Below, piece by piece: positions 61,390 through 64,000 of a stretch of DNA of 64,000 nucleotides; the first letter of the stretch is position 1, and every line of letters starts with the position of its first letter. Under the pieces are notes generated by a model. That model saw nothing but the letters and a program-made list of their open reading frames with translations, ran no database searches and had not been told where the DNA came from. The stretch covers positions 1-64,000 of the forward strand of contig NZ_JAJNOD010000005.1 in NCBI RefSeq assembly GCF_021044885.1, read 5' to 3'. Made by a program: the position numbers and the translations under genes. The DNA is from Microbacterium nymphoidis (GTDB lineage: Bacteria > Actinomycetota > Actinomycetes > Actinomycetales > Microbacteriaceae).

Positions 61390-61773
61390 ATGACCGAGCC
61401 GCAGATCTGGACCGCGCTGGGCATTCTCGCCGCAGCGCTCACCGCCATGATCACCATGTCCACGCAGTTCATGATCCGCACGATCGGCTCGCAGTTCGCC
61501 GGGGTGCACACGCAGTTCGCCGCGGTGCACACGCAGTTCGCCACTGTGCAGACGCAGTTCGCCGCCATCGACGACAAGTTCGCCGCCATGAACGACAAGT
61601 TCGCCGCCATGAACGAGAAGATGGACCGACGCTTCGATGAGGTCGATCGACGCTTCGATGAGGTGGACCGGCGCTTTGGTCTCGTCGAGGGCCGACTGGA
61701 CCGGGTAGAGCGTCGGCTGGACGGTCTCCATACCGACGTCCAGGCCATCACCAGACGAATCCTGCCGGACTGA
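61390..61773 (+). CDS. Small membrane-anchored heptad-repeat coiled-coil protein
   Basis: The 127-residue protein has an N-terminal membrane helix (about 7-27) followed by exact seven-residue repeats: QFAAVHT, QFATVQT, QFAAIDD, KFAAMND, KFAAMNE, then RRFDEVD twice, and RRL units to the end. Hydrophobic positions recur every seven residues, so it forms a long coiled coil. The function is unknown; it resembles DUF1640-like or tail-fibre-type stalks only in form. The ATG follows GAAAGG. Confidence 0.75.
   Translation: MTEPQIWTALGILAAALTAMITMSTQFMIRTIGSQFAGVHTQFAAVHTQFATVQTQFAAIDDKFAAMNDKFAAMNEKMDRRFDEVDRRFDEVDRRFGLVEGRLDRVERRLDGLHTDVQAITRRILPD
61493..61678 (+). repeat. 21-bp tandem repeat coding the coiled coil
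   Basis: Units of 21 bases (CAGTTCGCC GNGGTGCACACG; AAGTTCGCCGCCATGAACGA; CGACGCTTCGATGAGGTCGA) repeat in frame. The last pair is nearly identical, which suggests recent duplication. Confidence 0.75.
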
Positions 61774-61813
61774 CAGCCCACGCCTCCGGTACGTCCGGTG
61801 AGCACGATCCCGT

Positions 61814-61819
61814 TACGAT
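61814..61819 (+). promoter_or_regulatory. -10 box of the BenE gene (leaderless)
   Basis: TACGAT lies exactly six bases before the GTG start at 61826, placing it at -12 to -7 if transcription begins at the start codon. Confidence 0.45.
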
Positions 61820-61825
61820 CGCGAT

Positions 61826-62998
61826 GTGAGCGAGCGCACGACGAAGGACACCGCGCGGCCGATCGTGGCGGGCATCGTGACAGCGCTCGTCGGCTTCACG
61901 TCCTCCTTCGTCGTGGTACTCACCGGCCTGCGCGCCGTCGGCGCGACGGATGCGCAAGCTGCCAGCGGACTGCTCGCGCTGAGCGTCACGATGGGAATCG
62001 CATGCATCCTGCTGAGCCTGCGCACGCGGATGCCCGTGACATCGGCGTGGTCCACACCGGGAGCCGCACTTCTGGCCGGAGCCAGCGCCGTGGACGGCGG
62101 ATGGCCTGCCGCCGTCGGCGCGTTCATCGTCACCGGCCTGCTCATCGTGGTGACCGGAGTATGGCCCTTCCTCGGGGCACTGGTGACCCGCATCCCCGCG
62201 CCCCTCGCTCAGGCGATGCTCGCCGGTGTGCTGCTCCCGCTCTGCGTCGCACCGGTCACCGGAGCCGTGACGAATCCGTGGGGCGTGCTGCCGGTCATCG
62301 CGGTGTGGCTGCTGGGGCTGCGGTTCCTGCCGCGATGGGCGGTGCCGCTCGCCTTCGTGACGGCGGCGGCGGTCGTCGTGGCCGGCATCGTGCAGAGCGG
62401 TGCAGCGGTGGATCCCGCGGCACTGCTGCCACGCCTGGAGTTCGTCACCCCCGCGTTCTCGTTCGGCGGGATCATCGGGATCGCGGTGCCGCTGTTCATC
62501 GTGACGATGGCGTCGCAGAACATCCCCGGTGTGGCCATCATGCGTTCGTACGGCTACGAGGTGCCCTGGCGCTCCGCGATGATCACCACCGGTGTCGGCA
62601 CGATCCTGGGAGCTCCGGCCGGCGGTCACGCGATCAACCTCGCCGCGATCAGCGCGGCGCTGGCGGCGAGCGACGAGGCGGGCAAGGACCCCTCCCGGCG
62701 GTGGATCGCCGGAGTCACCACCGGCGTCGCCTATCTGGTGCTCGGTACCGCCTCCGCGGTGTTCGCCGCTCTCGTGGTGTTCGCTCCGGCCGGCGTGATC
62801 GCAGCGGTCGCGGGCCTCGCTCTCCTGGCATCATTCGCCTCCGCCGTGCATCAGGCCATCATCGAGCCCGAGCTGCGCATCCCCGCCGCGGTGACGTTCA
62901 TCGTGGCGGCATCGGGGATCTCCCCCTTCGGCATCGCGGCGGCGTTCTGGGCTCTGCTGGTGGGTCTCGTGCTCCACGTCGTGCTGCGCCGCCGCTGA
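61826..62998 (+). CDS. benE: BenE-family benzoate/H+ symporter
   Basis: The 390-residue transporter has about 12 hydrophobic helices. BenE-typical segments are VALVGFTSSFVVVLTGLRAVGA (split near 19-40), TAWSTPGAALL-like TSAWSTPGAALL (about 71-82), PAPLAQAMLAGVLLPLC (about 129) and ASQNIPGVAIMRSYGY (about 229-244). No benzoate-degradation genes are nearby, so the substrate is uncertain. The GTG start seems leaderless. Confidence 0.87.
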   Translation: MSERTTKDTARPIVAGIVTALVGFTSSFVVVLTGLRAVGATDAQAASGLLALSVTMGIACILLSLRTRMPVTSAWSTPGAALLAGASAVDGGWPAAVGAFIVTGLLIVVTGVWPFLGALVTRIPAPLAQAMLAGVLLPLCVAPVTGAVTNPWGVLPVIAVWLLGLRFLPRWAVPLAFVTAAAVVVAGIVQSGAAVDPAALLPRLEFVTPAFSFGGIIGIAVPLFIVTMASQNIPGVAIMRSYGYEVPWRSAMITTGVGTILGAPAGGHAINLAAISAALAASDEAGKDPSRRWIAGVTTGVAYLVLGTASAVFAALVVFAPAGVIAAVAGLALLASFASAVHQAIIEPELRIPAAVTFIVAASGISPFGIAAAFWALLVGLVLHVVLRRR

Positions 62999-63008
62999 GC
63001 GCGCCCGC

Positions 63009-64000
63009 TCAGCTCGCGTCGGACTGCTCCGGTGTGTGCAACCGCGCGAGGAATCGGTCGGCGCGGGATGGCAGCCCGCCGCGGTCCAGCAGGGAGACGG
63101 CGACCACCGTGATCGTGGCGAGCGGAATGGTCCAGGCGGCGGGCTGATCCAGCACCGAGGACCACCACGATTCCCGGGGCGCCAGTGCGGAAGCCACCAG
63201 AGCTCCGGCGCTGCTCACGGCACCGACCACCATGCCCGCGGCCGCACCGCGCGCGGTGAGCCTGCGCCACCACACGCCGAGGATGAGGACCGGTGTGAGA
63301 CTGGACGCCGCGAAGACGAACACGACACCGACGCTCGAGACGAGCCCACCCCCGATCGTGAAGAACGAGAACAGCAGGGGGACGATCGCGCAGAGGACGG
63401 CGGAGAAGCGGAACGAGCGCACTGTGCCGCCGAACAGGTCCTGACTCACCACCCCCGCGAGCGCCACCACCAGACCCGACGACGTTGCCAGGAACGCCGC
63501 GAACGCCCCGGCCACCACCAGCGCCGTCACCAGCTGGCCGAGCAGTCCGGGAAGCACGCGCGCGGGCAGGGCGAGCACGGCGGTGTCGGCCACGCCGGCG
63601 ACGGCGAGATCCGGCGCGGCGATGCGGGCGATGAGACCCATCGCGGAGGAGACGGCGTAAAAGGCGCTGATGAGCACGATGACGATGACGGTGGCCCGCC
63701 GAGCCGAGTCTCCGTCAGGGCTCGTGTAGAACCTCACCAGCACGTGCGGGAGGCCGATGGTGCCGAGCAGCAGGGCGATCAGCAACGAGGTGGTGCGATA
63801 GAGGTCCGCTCCGGCGGGGCCCGCATCCGCGGGGAACACCAGCTGTGGGTCGGGCGGAGCCGGGTCCCCCGCCAGCACGATCACCAGCAGCACCACCGGC
63901 ACCAGCAGGGCGAACAGCTTCAGCCAGAAGTGGAAGGCCTGCACGGCGGTGATCGCACGCATGCCGCCACCCGCCACCGCGCCCGCGACCACCACGGCCA
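63009..64000 (-). CDS. Sodium:solute symporter (SSS family), 5' end outside the window
   Basis: At least 330 residues of the C-terminal part are present; the reading frame stays open to the window edge. The segment GGGMRAITAVQAFHFWLKLFALLVP is followed by GTIGLPHVLVRFYT, FATSSGLVVALAG-like LATSSGLVVALAG, and several helices. This matches the acetate permease (ActP) branch of SSS transporters. Four residues of hydrophilic context (LHTPEQSDAS) end the protein. The partner small subunit, if any, lies outside. Confidence 0.85.
   Translation of the reverse strand, partial: AVVVAGAVAGGGMRAITAVQAFHFWLKLFALLVPVVLLVIVLAGDPAPPDPQLVFPADAGPAGADLYRTTSLLIALLLGTIGLPHVLVRFYTSPDGDSARRATVIVIVLISAFYAVSSAMGLIARIAAPDLAVAGVADTAVLALPARVLPGLLGQLVTALVVAGAFAAFLATSSGLVVALAGVVSQDLFGGTVRSFRFSAVLCAIVPLLFSFFTIGGGLVSSVGVVFVFAASSLTPVLILGVWWRRLTARGAAAGMVVGAVSSAGALVASALAPRESWWSSVLDQPAAWTIPLATITVVAVSLLDRGGLPSRADRFLARLHTPEQSDAS

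Overview
The window is high-GC actinobacterial DNA. It most resembles Microbacteriaceae, probably Microbacterium; this is an inference from codon use, the DUF6458 protein, the LPSTG-anchored hydrolase, the rRNA leader type and the giant Ig/FN3 locus, not from a database match. Genes are tightly packed, many joined by ATGA/GTGA/TGATG overlaps, and several appear leaderless (a TANNNT box 6-7 nt before the start codon). No tRNA, CRISPR array, insertion sequence or prophage was recognised.

Layout. Positions 1-146 hold the promoter and leader of an rRNA operon leaving the window to the left on the minus strand. 364-4786 carries a proline iminopeptidase, a YpfJ-type metallopeptidase, a CPA1 Na+/H+ antiporter and a small serine-recombinase-fold protein without its catalytic serine. 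4832-21190 (minus) is one 16-kb block: a 2043-residue surface protein (propeller-like region, many Ig/cadherin-like modules, FN3 modules), MoxR ATPase, DUF58 protein, a TgpA-like transglutaminase whose catalytic Cys is replaced by Asp, an RDD-FHA membrane protein, a PP2C phosphatase, a second FHA protein and a transmembrane Ser/Thr kinase with an FN3-like ectodomain. From MoxR to the kinase the genes overlap, so they are probably translated together. This is the most interesting locus: it looks like an envelope assembly or sensing machine under phospho-control.

21335-24284 holds an LLM flavin oxidoreductase that seems to have lost the middle of a former FAD/BBE fusion partner, DNA-3-methyladenine glycosylase I and an SMP-30 lactonase. 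24375-37482 is a catabolic region: FAA-type hydrolase, 2-hydroxyacid dehydrogenase, three SDRs, an enolase-superfamily dehydratase, an NTF2-like protein, a ceramidase-like protein, a dipeptide-type ABC importer and a GntR regulator. The enzyme set fits a non-phosphorylative sugar-acid pathway. A GCTATAGCAT palindrome occurs both between the divergent dehydrogenase/SDR pair and between the importer and the GntR gene, suggesting a common operator.

37547-49032 is a second sugar locus: GNAT, three Gfo/Idh/MocA oxidoreductases, 2-hydroxyacid dehydrogenase, DapA-family aldolase/lyase, NAD-dependent epimerase, CUT1-type ABC importer and a divergent ROK regulator. 49107-64000 holds a DUF6458 membrane protein, acyl-CoA oxidase, a tandem TetR regulator, RecQ, an LPSTG-anchored GH20 hexosaminidase with a divergent LacI regulator, a DUF1697 protein, a GNAT, a heptad-repeat coiled-coil protein, a BenE transporter and a partial sodium:solute symporter.

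Intergenic regions contain long inverted repeats in at least two families whose arms differ in sequence but keep pairing (37482/49037 and 27458/49481). They sit at gene ends and probably act as terminators.
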